This document shows positions 1 to 7,660 of a stretch of DNA of 64,000 nt, piece after piece. The DNA lies in assembly GCF_000717915.1 (NCBI RefSeq), contig NZ_JOCX01000014.1, positions 81,109-145,108 of the forward strand, in the 5' to 3' direction. The notes below the pieces were generated by a model. It did no database searches, was not told where the DNA came from, and worked only from the letters and a program-made list of their open reading frames with translations. Each line of letters begins with the position of its first letter. The stretch's first letter is position 1. The DNA comes from Streptomyces sp. NRRL S-244 (GTDB taxonomy: Bacteria > Actinomycetota > Actinomycetes > Streptomycetales > Streptomycetaceae). Made by a program: the position numbers and the translations under genes.

Positions 1-287
1 AAGCCCCCGATAGTGCAGATGTCAACTGCACCGGATCATAGCTGTGTTCATAAGCGCATGCATGGGCAGATGCACGTGCACGCGGAGGGTGCTCCCCTGA
101 TCACTGTCAGGGAAGAACTCGGGTGGATCAGGGGCGAATCAGACCCTTATAAAGCCTGGATCAAGCTCCGACCAGGGCCGGGCACCGACCGCCCTTCAGA
201 CCTTCTTCAGATTTGTCCGTACGCGTGCGGCCCTGTTCGATGGTCGGAACCGCACCGGAATTCCCGTCACCCGTAGGGGGAACGCGC
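1..287. other. Gene-free left edge with inverted repeats
   Basis: I see no convincing gene here. An 87-codon frame from 13 lacks a ribosome site and has no recognisable content. Two inverted repeats stand out: GTGCAG (13-18) against CTGCAC (26-31), and CCCCTGATC (94-102) against GATCAGGGG (126-134). An AT-rich TTATAA lies near 147. The stretch probably includes the promoter of the tatA gene that follows, but no -35/-10 pair can be assigned with confidence. Confidence 0.4.
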
Positions 288-455
288 ATGCTCCGCAATG
301 CCCTCGAGCCCTGGCACCTGATCCTGCTCCTCGTGGTCTGCGTGCTGGTCTTCGGCTCGAAGAAGCTGCCCGACATGGCCCGCTCCGTGGGCCGGTCGAT
401 GCGCATCCTGAAGTCGGAGACCCAGGCCCTGCGCGGCGAGAGCGATCGCCCCTAG
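288..455 (+). CDS. tatA: TatA-family twin-arginine translocase subunit (short)
   Basis: A 55-residue protein with the TatA/TatE plan: a short N-terminus, one membrane helix at about residues 9-22 (LILLLVVCVLVFGSKKLP), the FGxKKLP hinge, then an amphipathic helix and a charged tail. TatA subunits form the protein-conducting part of the Tat pathway for folded proteins in the cytoplasmic membrane. It is shorter than usual TatA (80-100 residues). The start at 288 follows a GTAGGGGG ribosome site. The stop overlaps by 4 bases the stop of the convergent DUF2786 gene. It may be an accessory TatA paralogue rather than the main one. Confidence 0.85.
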   Translation: MLRNALEPWHLILLLVVCVLVFGSKKLPDMARSVGRSMRILKSETQALRGESDRP

Positions 456-1624
456 CGCGGCAGTGGCGGCCGCTTGCCCCCCATGTGCGCCCGGTCGGCG
501 GCGGCCGTGCCGTCCTCCCAGCCCGCGTGGTCGGTGGCCCCGCGCAGCCGGGTGGTGGTCGTACGGGGGAACATCTCGTCGGCCCGGGAGGTGACGGCGA
601 CGTCGCGGGCCACCAGGGCGGGCAGGTTGTCGGGAGCCTCGGCCGCGGCGTGCTCGGCGGTCTCGGCGAGGCGCTGGCCGAGCCGGCTGGCGTACGCGAG
701 CAGGAAGGACTGCCGGAACGTCTTGGTCCGCTTGCGCCCGCCGGAGCGCTGCGCGGCCTCGGCACGGGTCATGGCGGCCGTGCCCTGCACGAGCAGGGAG
801 GTATAGAGCAGCTCGACGGCCTCCAGATCGCTCTCGAACCCCACCACGGTGGAGAACTCGAAGGCGCTGTTCCACACGGCCCGACACCGGTTGGCGGTGG
901 CAACGGCATCCAGCAGTACCGCCTTCGCCTCCTCATAAGGGGACTCGACGCCGATCCGGCAGGCCGCCGGCACCTGGGCGGGCCCCTTGCCGCTCGCCGC
1001 GAGCACGGCCTCGTCGACGGTGTGCCGGGCCATCAGCTCCTGCGCCTTGGCGCTGAGCGCCTCCGCCTCCTCCGGGAACGTGGTCGCCTCGGCCTTGGCG
1101 AGCAGAGCCCGGATGCGCCCGAGCATGCGGGGCTCGATGTGCGCGTGCTCCAAGGCATCGGCGGCCGGATCCCCCGGCAGCGGTCCGACCGGCTCGATGG
1201 AGGGCAGCCGGATCAGCAGCCGGAACACCTCGAGCAGGGCGGTGGCGAGGCTGAACCGATCGGTCTTCTCCCGCCCCACGAGCCGTTCCCCGTACTCCCC
1301 GTCCTCGACCCACCACACCTCGGCGTCGGTCCACCGCTCGGGCAGCCGGGCGTACCGCCGCGCCTCGGCGGCGATCAGGTCGCCGGTGATCCGCACATGC
1401 CGGTCGCCGAGGTCCCGCCGCACGAGCCGGAGCACATCGACGGGCTGCCACCCCCGCTCCCAGGCCTGCCGTACGTACGCCTCCCCGCGCCCCAGCAACT
1501 CCCGCCCGACCCCACCCCACTGCCCGCCGTCCCCGACGAGCACGGACGCCCCGGCATCCAACCCGGCATCGTCCTGGCTGTAGAGCGCGGCCTGACAAGC
1601 CCGATCGACAATCTCTCTCACCAC
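452..1624 (-). CDS. DUF2786 domain protein
   Basis: A 390-residue protein. The middle part (about 165-205) carries the DUF2786 signature: a helical stretch beginning MLGRIRALLAKAEATTFPEEA, followed by SAKAQELMARHTVDEA. DUF2786 occurs in actinobacterial proteins of unknown function and sometimes with SprT-like peptidases; no HExxH is seen here. The C-terminus is basic and helical. The ATG at 1624 gives MVREIVDRACQAAL. It is a single gene, convergent with tatA. Function is unknown. Confidence 0.8.
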   Translation of the reverse strand: MVREIVDRACQAALYSQDDAGLDAGASVLVGDGGQWGGVGRELLGRGEAYVRQAWERGWQPVDVLRLVRRDLGDRHVRITGDLIAAEARRYARLPERWTDAEVWWVEDGEYGERLVGREKTDRFSLATALLEVFRLLIRLPSIEPVGPLPGDPAADALEHAHIEPRMLGRIRALLAKAEATTFPEEAEALSAKAQELMARHTVDEAVLAASGKGPAQVPAACRIGVESPYEEAKAVLLDAVATANRCRAVWNSAFEFSTVVGFESDLEAVELLYTSLLVQGTAAMTRAEAAQRSGGRKRTKTFRQSFLLAYASRLGQRLAETAEHAAAEAPDNLPALVARDVAVTSRADEMFPRTTTTRLRGATDHAGWEDGTAAADRAHMGGKRPPLPR

Positions 1625-1670
1625 CCCAGCTTGTCACGCCCCCCACCACACCCCCGGCGGGCGCGGACCC

Positions 1671-1736
1671 ATCCAGCCCCGCCGGCGTTTGAGGCGCGGG
1701 GCCAAATCCAGCCCCGCCGGCGTTTGAGGCGCGGGG
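1671..1736. repeat. Two tandem copies of a 31-bp dispersed Streptomyces repeat
   Basis: A 31-bp unit beginning ATCCAGCCCCGCCGGCG and ending GAGGCGCGGGG occurs at 1671-1701 and again at 1706-1736, a 35-bp period. Within each copy CCCCGC and GCGGGG can pair. An inverted, slightly diverged copy lies at 38254-38280. Units of this look are scattered between genes in many Streptomyces genomes (from memory). The 1625-1925 gap holds these repeats plus a hairpin and no gene. Confidence 0.8.
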
Positions 1737-1738
1737 GT

Positions 1739-1757
1739 CCGGGGGCGGAGCCCCCGG
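1739..1757 (-). terminator. GC-rich hairpin downstream of the ROK gene
   Basis: CCGGGGGC (1739-1746) and GCCCCCGG (1750-1757) form a perfect 8-bp stem with a GGA loop. It lies 169 bases downstream of the ROK regulator stop and upstream of the DUF2786 gene, so it could end ROK transcription. There is no U-tract, as is usual for Streptomyces terminators. Confidence 0.45.
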
Positions 1758-1925
1758 GAAACGGAGAAAGGGCGGGGCGGGGAGAAAGCCCCGCGCAGCG
1801 GCCCCGCCGGCCCCGACCACCCCGCCCCACCCCCGGCGGCCCCGGCCGAAGCCGACCCGACCGCCAAGCAAGGCGCAGAGCTCCGGTGGCCGGCCCCCCA
1901 ACACGGCGCGCCGCCAGGCGGAGCC

Positions 1926-3014
1926 TCACCCCACGCGCCCGAAGAGCGGGGCCAGCGCCAGTTCCGCCGCGCCCTCGGCGACACCGTCCTCGGACGCGGC
2001 GACCTCCGGAACCGGGCCGCCCAGGGTGCGCGCCTCCAGGACGCGGCGGACGCCCGTCGTGAAGACCTCCGGTGCGGAGTCCACCACGCGTCCCCCCAGC
2101 CACACCCGGTCCACGTCCAGGAGCGCGACCACGTTCGCGGCGCCCTCGCCCAGGATCCGAGCCGCCTCCTGGAGGTCCCCGCGGGCCACCGCGTCCAGGC
2201 ACAGCACCTCCGCGCACCCGCGGCCTCCGCACCGGCAGGGCGGACCGTCCAGCATCAGAACCTGGTGCCCGAACTCCCCCGCCGCGGAACGTTCCCCGCG
2301 GAAGACCTCGCCGCGGAGCCGGAGCCCGGCCCCCAGGCCGGTGCTGAGGTGCAGGTACACGGAGGTTCCGACGGCCCGGCGGCCGGGGACCGCGACCCCC
2401 GCGTTGGTGTCCTTGTCCAGCAGTACCGGCGGGGCGTCGGGCCCGAGCCGGTCCGCCACCGCCTGCCGCAGCGGGAACCCCTCCCACTCGGGGTATCCCG
2501 TCACCCGGCCCAGTACGCCGGCCCGCCAGTCGAGCGGTCCTGGCGCGGCGACGCCCACGCCGAGCAGGGACCTTGCGCCCGCGTCCCCGCACAGCCGGTC
2601 CACGGCTCGTACGACCTCGTCCGCGACGGCATCCGGTCCGGCCGCGAAGTCCAGGGGGCCGCGGACCCGCTCGATGACCGTGCCCAGCATGTCCACCCGT
2701 ACCGCCCGCAGCTCGTCGCGGTCGGCGTGCACCCCGACGGCATGCCGGGCGCCGGCGGCCAGCTGGAGCAGCGTCCGCGGCTTGCCCCCGGTGGACGCGC
2801 CACGGCCGGCTTCGGCGACGAGTCCCTCCGCACGCAGCCGTCCCGTGATCTTGCTGACGGCCTGCGGGGTGAGGCGCATGAGGGCGGCGAGCTCGGTGCG
2901 GCCGAGGCCCTCAAGACCCGCTTCGCGGAGCAGGGCGAGTACGAGCGCGTCGTTGTGGCCTCGCAGCGCCGGTAGGTTCGCGCCGCTTCCGTTGCTTCCG
3001 CTACGCCAGTCCAC
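1926..3014 (-). CDS. ROK-family transcriptional regulator
   Basis: A repressor/kinase-fold (NagC/XylR type) protein of about 362 residues. The N-terminal winged helix carries LGRTELAALMRLTPQAVSKI and the basic wing; the C-terminal sugar-kinase fold has the ROK zinc site PCRCGGRGCAEV, preceded by the AGEFGH motif. Such proteins sense a sugar or sugar phosphate and repress a nearby operon. The start is uncertain: GTG at 3014 fits homologues (VDWRSGSN), GTG at 3029 abuts AAGGAGG, and ATG at 3071 would run through the promoter region. It is divergent from a Gfo/Idh oxidoreductase, with a palindrome between them that it probably binds. Confidence 0.85.
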   Translation of the reverse strand: MDWRSGSNGSGANLPALRGHNDALVLALLREAGLEGLGRTELAALMRLTPQAVSKITGRLRAEGLVAEAGRGASTGGKPRTLLQLAAGARHAVGVHADRDELRAVRVDMLGTVIERVRGPLDFAAGPDAVADEVVRAVDRLCGDAGARSLLGVGVAAPGPLDWRAGVLGRVTGYPEWEGFPLRQAVADRLGPDAPPVLLDKDTNAGVAVPGRRAVGTSVYLHLSTGLGAGLRLRGEVFRGERSAAGEFGHQVLMLDGPPCRCGGRGCAEVLCLDAVARGDLQEAARILGEGAANVVALLDVDRVWLGGRVVDSAPEVFTTGVRRVLEARTLGGPVPEVAASEDGVAEGAAELALAPLFGRVG

Positions 3015-3040
3015 CTCTCCATTGTCCACCCTCCTTGCAC

Positions 3041-3061
3041 TTAAGCAACACTGTTGCCAAA
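3041..3061. promoter_or_regulatory. Palindromic operator between ROK regulator and oxidoreductase
   Basis: GCAACA (3045-3050) and TGTTGC (3052-3057) form a perfect inverted repeat around one C. The symmetry extends outward with mismatches to 3041-3061. It lies 9 bases upstream of the oxidoreductase start and about 27 upstream of the ROK start, where a repressor would block both promoters. Binding by the ROK protein is inference. Confidence 0.6.
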
Positions 3062-3069
3062 GTGGATGC

Positions 3070-4191
3070 ATGAACGCCTCCCCCTCCGCTTCCCCCACGC
3101 GGTCGAACGGCCCCCTCCGCGTCGGTCTCATCGGTTACGGACTCGCCGGCTCCGTCTTCCACGCGCCGCTCGTCTCGGCCACCGAAGGGCTCGTCCTCGA
3201 CACGGTCGTCACCTCCGACCCCGGCCGGCAGGCCCAGGCGCGCGAGGCATACCCCGGCGTCCGGATCGTCGGCACGGCGCAGGAGCTCTGGGACCTCTCC
3301 CCCGCCCTCGACCTGGTCGTCATCGCCTCCCCCAACAAGACCCACGTCCCGCTCGCGGAGGCCGCGCTGGGCGCCGGCATCCCGGTCGTCGTGGACAAGC
3401 CGCTCGCCGCCACCGCCGCCGAGGCCCGCGAGCTCGCCGCCCTCGCCGACAAGACCGGCACGTTCCTGTCCGTGTTCCAGAACCGTCGCTGGGACAACGA
3501 CTTCCTCACCCTGCGCCGCCTCATCGCCGACGGCGAACTCGGCGAGATCCAGCGCTTCGAGTCCCGTTTCGAGCGCTGGCGCCCGCAGCTCAAGGGCGGC
3601 TGGCGCGAGTCCGGCGCCCCGGAGGAGATCGGCGGCCTGCTGTACGACCTCGGCAGCCACGTCGTCGACCAGGCGCTGGTGCTGTTCGGCCCGGCCGTAC
3701 GCGTGTACGCGGAGACCGACGTGCGCCGGCCCGGCGCCGAGGCGGACGACGACACCTTCATCGCCGTCACGCACGCGAACGGGGTCCGCTCCCACTTCTA
3801 CGTCAGCGCGACCACCGCGCAGCTGGGTCCGCGCTTCCGCGTCCTGGGCTCCCGGGCGGGCTACGTGAAGTACGGGCTCGACCCGCAGGAGGCGGCCCTG
3901 CGCGAGGGGCACCGGCCGGGCGTCGGAGACACCCCGTGGGGCGAGGAGCCCGAGCACCTGTGGGGCCGGGTGGGCTCCGGCGAGTCCCCGCTGACCGGCG
4001 GCGGAGCCCCGGTGCCGACCGTACCGGGGGACTACCCGGCGTACTACGCGGCGGTGGAGGCGGCTCTGCGCGAGGGCGGCCCGGCGCCGGTCACCGCGCA
4101 CGAGGCGGCGCAGTGCCTGGCGGTGCTGGAGGCGGCGCGGATCTCGTCCCGGGACGGGGTGACCGTCGAGCTGAGTGCCGCCATGTCCTGA
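3070..4191 (+). CDS. Gfo/Idh/MocA-family oxidoreductase
   Basis: A 373-residue NAD(P)-dependent oxidoreductase. The Rossmann fold begins with VGLIGYGLAGSVFHAP (about residues 18-33); the EKP-type motif appears as VVDKPLAAT, and the C-terminal substrate domain has GGLLYDLGSHVVDQAL with the catalytic-type His. Family members act on sugars, inositols or related polyols; the substrate is not readable. The ATG at 3070 has almost no ribosome site, so the message may be leaderless or start-proximal. Divergence from a ROK regulator suggests induction by a sugar. Confidence 0.9.
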   Translation: MNASPSASPTRSNGPLRVGLIGYGLAGSVFHAPLVSATEGLVLDTVVTSDPGRQAQAREAYPGVRIVGTAQELWDLSPALDLVVIASPNKTHVPLAEAALGAGIPVVVDKPLAATAAEARELAALADKTGTFLSVFQNRRWDNDFLTLRRLIADGELGEIQRFESRFERWRPQLKGGWRESGAPEEIGGLLYDLGSHVVDQALVLFGPAVRVYAETDVRRPGAEADDDTFIAVTHANGVRSHFYVSATTAQLGPRFRVLGSRAGYVKYGLDPQEAALREGHRPGVGDTPWGEEPEHLWGRVGSGESPLTGGGAPVPTVPGDYPAYYAAVEAALREGGPAPVTAHEAAQCLAVLEAARISSRDGVTVELSAAMS

Positions 4192-4272
4192 AAATGGACA
4201 GTTTGAGGGTCGAATGCGATCTATCCTGCACAGGTTGTAGATCATCACACGCGTGAAGAACGGAACCTGTCT

Positions 4273-5487
4273 GTGAAGCTGCCCCGGATCGCATCGGCCG
4301 TCGCCGCCGCCGCGATAGCCCCGGCCGTCCTGCTCGCGTCTCCGGCCTTCGCCGCCGACACCCCGGCGCCGGCCGCACCGACCGTGCCGGACCAGGCCGC
4401 GGACGAGCCGACGGGCAAGCCTGCGGACAAGGGGACGGACAAGGAAGCGGACAAGAAGGCGGAGAAGCCGGCCGAGGACCCCCAGGCCGCGAAGGACCGG
4501 GCCGCCGTCCAGGCCATCCTGGCGGATCCGGCGAGCGGGCCGGGCGTACGCGAGGCGGCCGAGAAGGCACTCAAGGGATCGGCCGCGGACCTGCGGAAGT
4601 TCCTTGAGGTGGAGTGGGCCCGGGAGCAGTTCACCGACGACCGGGTACGGGTCTCGCAGATCATCAACGCGGGTGGCCGGGCCGTACAGAAGGCCGGCAA
4701 GGCCGCGCTGAAGACGGACACCCAGGCCGCGCTGACCGAGTTCCTGGGGCACGGGCAGCACACGGCCCGCTTCGAGGACGACAGGGTCGAGATGCTGCGG
4801 ATGCTCGCCGGCGCGGGCCGCGGCATCACCGAGGCGGTCAACCGGCTGATGGACAGCGGGACGCCGGAGGAGGTCCGCGAGTTCGTCGCGACGGGGCAGC
4901 ACAAGATCCGGGCGGTGGACGACCGGGTGGCGCTGTTCGCGATGCTCGACGGGGCCGGCCCGGGCCTGAAGGAGGGCATCGTCAACCTCCTGAAGGGCAA
5001 CCCGACCCCGGCGGAGCTGCGCACCTTCGTGACGACCACGCAGCACGAGCTGCGCGACGACGACAACATGGTCCTGATCTGGGCGATGCTGAACAAGGCC
5101 GGCCCGGAGCTGAAGAAGGCCGCGATCATCGCGATCAACGGCACCCCGGCGGACCGCGCCGAGTTCCTGAAGACCGGACAGTTCACGGCCCGCGACAAGG
5201 ACAAGGCCGCGGCCGACGCGCAGACCGGCAAGGACGGCACCGGCACCGGCACCGGCACCGGCACCCAGCAGACCGGAACGGGAACCGGGACCACCGCCGG
5301 GACCACCGGAACGAAGTCGGCCGCCAACACCCACACGACGACCACGGCGGGCGGTTCCGGCGGCGCGCTCGCGAACACGGGCACCCAGACCGCCCTGATC
5401 GCGGGCGGCGGCGCCGCCGCGCTCGGCGCGGGCGCCGGCCTGGTCTTCGCCAACCGTCGCCGCCGCCGCGCGTCCACGAAGGGCTGA
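4273..5487 (+). CDS. ALF-repeat surface protein with LAxTG sorting signal
   Basis: A 404-residue exported protein. Signal peptide about 1-27 (cleavage after AFA), then an Ala/Pro/Lys-rich linker. The middle consists of four or five repeats of about 45 residues with EFLxxGQ, DDR and GxGxxxxEA positions, resembling the ALF repeats of Streptomyces surface proteins. A Thr/Gly-rich stalk precedes LANTG (366-370), a hydrophobic helix and an RRRRR tail: a class E sortase signal. The GTG start at 4273 is the first that keeps the signal peptide. A class E sortase is encoded at 7661-8479. The ligand or role is unknown. Confidence 0.85.
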   Translation: MKLPRIASAVAAAAIAPAVLLASPAFAADTPAPAAPTVPDQAADEPTGKPADKGTDKEADKKAEKPAEDPQAAKDRAAVQAILADPASGPGVREAAEKALKGSAADLRKFLEVEWAREQFTDDRVRVSQIINAGGRAVQKAGKAALKTDTQAALTEFLGHGQHTARFEDDRVEMLRMLAGAGRGITEAVNRLMDSGTPEEVREFVATGQHKIRAVDDRVALFAMLDGAGPGLKEGIVNLLKGNPTPAELRTFVTTTQHELRDDDNMVLIWAMLNKAGPELKKAAIIAINGTPADRAEFLKTGQFTARDKDKAAADAQTGKDGTGTGTGTGTQQTGTGTGTTAGTTGTKSAANTHTTTTAGGSGGALANTGTQTALIAGGGAAALGAGAGLVFANRRRRRASTKG

Positions 5488-5527
5488 CCTGCGCCTCGTA
5501 CACACGCGCACGGAACTGGAAACGCAA

Positions 5528-5558
5528 GGGGCGGGACCGCAGATGGCGGCCCCGCCCC
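5528..5558. terminator. Bidirectional terminator hairpin
   Basis: GGGGCGGG (5528-5535) pairs with CCCGCCCC (5551-5558), and inside it CCGC pairs with GCGG around an AGATG loop. It lies between the convergent ALF protein and fumarylacetoacetase-family genes and probably ends both transcripts. Confidence 0.75.
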
Positions 5559-5595
5559 CGTACACGTAACGCGTCAACGCGTGAACGCGTGACGA

Positions 5596-6453
5596 CTACG
5601 CGCCCTTGAACTCCTGGCGCTGGCGCCCGAGGCCCGCGATCTCCAGCTCCACGACGTCACCGGCCCGCAGGTACGGCTTCGGCTCCGGCTGGCCCATCGC
5701 CACGCCCGCCGGGGTGCCGCTGACGATGACATCGCCCGGGTACAGCGTCATGAACTGGCTCAGGTAGCGGACGATCTCGCCGACCGGGAAGATCTGGTCG
5801 GCGGTGTTGCCGTCCTGCTTGAGCGCGCCGTTGACCCACAGCTTCACGTCCAGGTCCTGCGGGTCCGCGACCTCGTCGGCGGTGACCAGCCAGGGGCCCA
5901 ACGGGGTGAACGTCTCGCAGTTCTTTCCCTTGTCCCAGGTGCCGCCGCGCTCGATCTGGAACTCGCGCTCCGATACGTCGTTGACCAGCGTGTATCCGCC
6001 CACGTGGGCCAGGCCCTCCGCGGCGGAGGACAGGTAGCGGGCGGTGGCGCCGATGACGACGCCGAGCTCGGCCTCCCAGTCGGTCTTCACACTGCCGCGC
6101 GGGATCAGCACGGTGTCGTCCGGGCCGACCACGGTGTCCGCGGCCTTGAGGAAGAGGATGGGCTCGGCCGGCGGCTCGGCGCCGATCTCGGCGGCGTGCC
6201 CGAAGTAGTTCAGCCCGATGCCCACGATCTTGCCGATCCGGCCGACCGGCGCACCGATCCGCAGGCCTTCCGCGTCCAGGACCGGAAGCTCGCCGGACTC
6301 CGCCGCGTCCCGCACCCGGGACAGCACGGAGTCGTCGGCGAGCAGGGCGCCGTCCACATCCGTGATCAGGCCGGACAGGTCGCGCAGGGACCCGTCCTGG
6401 TCGAGCAGCGCGGGGCGCTCTGCCCCGACCGGTCCGACACGCAGCAGCTTCAT
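5596..6453 (-). CDS. Fumarylacetoacetate hydrolase family protein
   Basis: A 285-residue enzyme of the FAH superfamily. Visible motifs are VGIGLNYFGHA, the metal-ligand segment KTDWEAELGVVIG (Glu, Glu), NDVSEREFQ and the C-terminal GTPAGVAMG. Relatives hydrolyse or decarboxylate acylpyruvates, fumarylpyruvate or homoprotocatechuate products using Mg2+ or Mn2+. The ATG at 6453 follows GGGAG by 7 bases; an in-frame ATG at 6459 has no room for a ribosome site. The exact substrate is unclear. Confidence 0.88.
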   Translation of the reverse strand: MKLLRVGPVGAERPALLDQDGSLRDLSGLITDVDGALLADDSVLSRVRDAAESGELPVLDAEGLRIGAPVGRIGKIVGIGLNYFGHAAEIGAEPPAEPILFLKAADTVVGPDDTVLIPRGSVKTDWEAELGVVIGATARYLSSAAEGLAHVGGYTLVNDVSEREFQIERGGTWDKGKNCETFTPLGPWLVTADEVADPQDLDVKLWVNGALKQDGNTADQIFPVGEIVRYLSQFMTLYPGDVIVSGTPAGVAMGQPEPKPYLRAGDVVELEIAGLGRQRQEFKGA

Positions 6454-6574
6454 GGGCATTCTCCCGTGGTCGTGGGTGGTCGGCCCATGGGCGAGCCCGG
6501 GCCTGCCGATGGGTTGCGGCCATCGGAGAATTGGTTGATCCTCCAAGATGCCCGGCCAATCCGCAAGACCCTGT

Positions 6575-7186
6575 TCACAGACTGGAACGCTTGCGGTGCT
6601 GGAGCCAGGCCCGCTCGGCCACGGACCACGCGGTGGTGGTCACCAGGTACAGCCCCGCCGCCAGCGGCACCACGGCCGCCGTGATCAGCGTCCCGAACGA
6701 CAGCAGCGGCAGTACGCCGCCCAGCTTGCGCATCGCCTCCTGCTGCTCGGCGCTCACCTTGGCGGCCGCGACCGGGACGGGCGCCTCGGCGGCGGCCCGC
6801 CGTCCCCGTACGGCGCTCCACGCGGCGACCGCCGCGATGGCGGCGAACAGCCCCAGGAACACCAGCCCCTGTGCCCCGAGGAAGCCGCCCGCCCCGAGGG
6901 CATCGCTCCACCGGGCCCCGAGCGGCGCGGCGAACAGCCGGTGGTCCAGCAGTTCGCCGGACGAGGAGAAGGCCTGGTACATCAGGAAGAACACCGGCAG
7001 CTGGAGCAACACGGGCAGCAAGCCGGCCACCGGCGTCGCACCGCGGAACGCGGCCCGGTTCAGCGGATGCAGGGCGAGCCGTACGAGCACGGTGAACAGC
7101 ACGATCGCGGCAGCGGTCGCGGACTCGGCCAGTGCGGGCTCCAAGAGCCGGCCCAGCTCTTCAACAAGGCGGGTGAAAACGGACAC
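6575..7186 (-). CDS. YidC/Oxa1-family membrane insertase (short paralogue)
   Basis: A 203-residue polytopic protein resembling the insertase core of YidC: TVLVRLALHPLNRAAF, LLPVLLQLPVFFLMYQAFS, and a C-terminal stretch VPLAAGLYLVTTTAWSVAERAWLQH. The hydrophilic-groove Arg is present in FTVLVRLAL. The GTG at 7186 has an ideal GGAGGG 6 bases upstream. It is shorter than the main YidC (over 400 residues), so it is probably an auxiliary insertase. It lies just downstream of the DUF6412 gene on the same strand, and the two are likely cotranscribed. Confidence 0.85.
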   Translation of the reverse strand: MSVFTRLVEELGRLLEPALAESATAAAIVLFTVLVRLALHPLNRAAFRGATPVAGLLPVLLQLPVFFLMYQAFSSSGELLDHRLFAAPLGARWSDALGAGGFLGAQGLVFLGLFAAIAAVAAWSAVRGRRAAAEAPVPVAAAKVSAEQQEAMRKLGGVLPLLSFGTLITAAVVPLAAGLYLVTTTAWSVAERAWLQHRKRSSL

Positions 7187-7301
7187 GCGGGCCCTCCGAG
7201 GGGTCTCGTCAACGTCGAAAAGGTGCATTTCGGCGCGACGACCACGAGGGGCAAACCGACAAACGAAAGGGAGAAGAAAAGAAAGAGGAGAAAGGATGCC
7301 C

Positions 7302-7607
7302 CTACGCGGCCGTCAGGACGAGGCGGCCGGGCGCCCTGGGCCGCGACCGGCCCGAGGCATCGGGATCGCGCTGCGGCAGGAACGCCGTGCGCTGCTCGCG
7401 ATCACGTATCGCGGTGCGTATGCGGTGGGGCGGCACCGGCCGTACGAGCCGGGCGGCCAGGGCCGCGGCGCCCACGGCGACGGTGGCGGCGAGGGCGACC
7501 ACGACGGCGCCCAGCCCGCCCTCCCCGGCGAACAGCCCGAGGAGGCCGAGGAGTCCGGCGAACAGGAGCAGGGACATCAGCAACCGCCGACGATCAAGCC
7601 GTGCCAT
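7302..7607 (-). CDS. DUF6412-family membrane protein
   Basis: A 101-residue protein with two hydrophobic helices (about 9-26 and 31-53) and a conserved basic C-terminal half containing RIRTAIRDREQRTAFLPQRDPDA. This is the pattern of DUF6412 proteins that accompany short YidC paralogues in Streptomyces (from memory). It lies 115 bases upstream of the YidC-like gene. Function is unknown; a role in membrane insertion with that partner is inference. Confidence 0.7.
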   Translation of the reverse strand: MARLDRRRLLMSLLLFAGLLGLLGLFAGEGGLGAVVVALAATVAVGAAALAARLVRPVPPHRIRTAIRDREQRTAFLPQRDPDASGRSRPRAPGRLVLTAA

Positions 7608-7660
7608 TCCGAGCCCCCTCCCAAGATCCGATCGCTACCCACCACAACCAAGAACGCGAT

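Noticed and set aside
13..276. 87-codon plus-strand frame at the window start
   Set aside because: No ribosome site, odd His-rich composition and no family resemblance; the real gene begins at 288.
2501..3022. ATG at 3022 preceded by an ideal AAGGAGG in a frame different from the ROK gene
   Set aside because: The translated product is Arg/Pro/Ser/Cys noise of the type seen in antisense or shifted frames of high-GC genes. The ROK frame has full domain content.
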